A stretch of 5,386 nt of DNA from Hyphomicrobiales bacterium (GTDB lineage: Bacteria > Pseudomonadota > Alphaproteobacteria > Rhizobiales > OSC116): positions 1 to 5,386 of the forward strand of contig JABSRY010000201.1 in assembly GCA_013214985.1 (NCBI GenBank), in the 5' to 3' direction. The translations under genes and the position numbers were made by a program. Positions 5,220-5,386 of this stretch are shown piece by piece (the first letter of the stretch is position 1; every line of letters starts with the position of its first letter). The notes below the pieces were generated by a model. That model made no database searches and had not been told where the DNA came from. It was given only the letters and a program-made list of their open reading frames with translations.

Positions 5220-5324
5220 TCAATAAACCCCATAATCAATTTCAAATTCGAGGTTTTTTGCTGTGGCATATAAATTATTACCATCGATGATAATAGCTAG
5301 TTTTTGATTTGGATAAATTAGCAT
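5220..5324 (-). pseudogene. truncated NYN-domain (LabA/DUF88-like) protein, N-terminal 34 residues
   Basis: The frame reads MLIYPNQKLAIIIDGNNLYA followed by TAKNLEFEIDYGVY and TGA. The segment LAIIIDGNNLYATAKNLEFEIDY is the first strand and helix of the NYN domain (PIN-like ribonuclease fold), in which the Asp of DGxN is an active-site metal ligand. Intact relatives are normally well over 150 residues and carry further acidic motifs (such as GNMDIELAVDAM and FSGDGDF); none of these is found in any frame downstream on this strand. ATG at 5324 is preceded by AAAGGG about seven bases upstream, so the original start looks intact. Family resemblance ends near DYG, followed by a stop and unrelated AT-rich sequence, so a deletion or insertion joint lies near 5228. 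A product, if made, cannot be an active nuclease. Confidence 0.75.
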
Positions 5325-5366
5325 AATGCCCTTTATTTGAAAAAAGTAAGTTGTAGTTTTTTTAGT

Positions 5367-5386
5367 AAGCGTCTGGTCTCGCTTTT
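5367..5386 (+). terminator. weak hairpin followed by T residues at the window edge
   Basis: AAGCG (5367-5371) pairs with CGCTT (5380-5384) across an eight-base loop, and the sequence continues in T to the window end. It would act on the plus strand. The stem is only five pairs and the T-tract is cut by the edge, so this is tentative. Confidence 0.25.

Noticed and set aside
5105..5290. A 61-codon plus-strand frame starting at TTG
   Set aside because: Its second half is antisense to the recognisable NYN fragment; no ribosome binding site and no known family.

Overview
The window looks like AT-rich chromosome from a proteobacterium, most likely a marine or aquatic gammaproteobacterium. The reasons are the NIT-type chemoreceptor, a secreted DUF302 protein of proteobacterial style, AAGGA-type ribosome binding sites, and insertion-sequence remnants of the IS21 and IS3 families. 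This is inference from protein and repeat style; no rRNA or housekeeping marker is present, and the genus cannot be named.

Layout. Bases 1-207 hold two tandem, same-orientation copies of a ~74-bp sequence that resembles the end of an IS21-family element, with a 37-bp dispersed repeat between them. A complete methyl-accepting chemotaxis protein gene (218-2290, minus) starts its 3' end only 10 bp from the second IS-like end. Bases 2304-2987 carry no intact gene: first a featureless AT-rich stretch, then the second copy of the 37-bp repeat fused to a scrap of an IS3-family transposase (minus), then a compact plus-strand unit (about 2830-2990) with a promoter-like sequence, several hairpins and a strong intrinsic terminator, which I read as a candidate small RNA.

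Three more minus-strand genes follow, each apparently its own transcription unit: a conserved protein of unknown function (2988-3503), another conserved unknown (3677-4267) and a secreted DUF302 protein (4448-4900). Bases 4901-5219 are gene-free, with a perfect 16-bp palindrome next to a TTGACA box. The right edge holds the first 34 codons of a NYN-domain (LabA/DUF88-like) ribonuclease gene that stops abruptly and is almost certainly a broken gene.

How it works together: all intact genes point the same way but are separated by 155-700 bp, and there is no sign of one pathway. The chemoreceptor is an orphan, with no che genes nearby. The general picture is an accessory region shaped by insertion sequences, with decayed genes and several unassigned but conserved-looking proteins. 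The items most worth following are the candidate small RNA, the repeats that bracket the chemoreceptor gene, and the truncated NYN gene.
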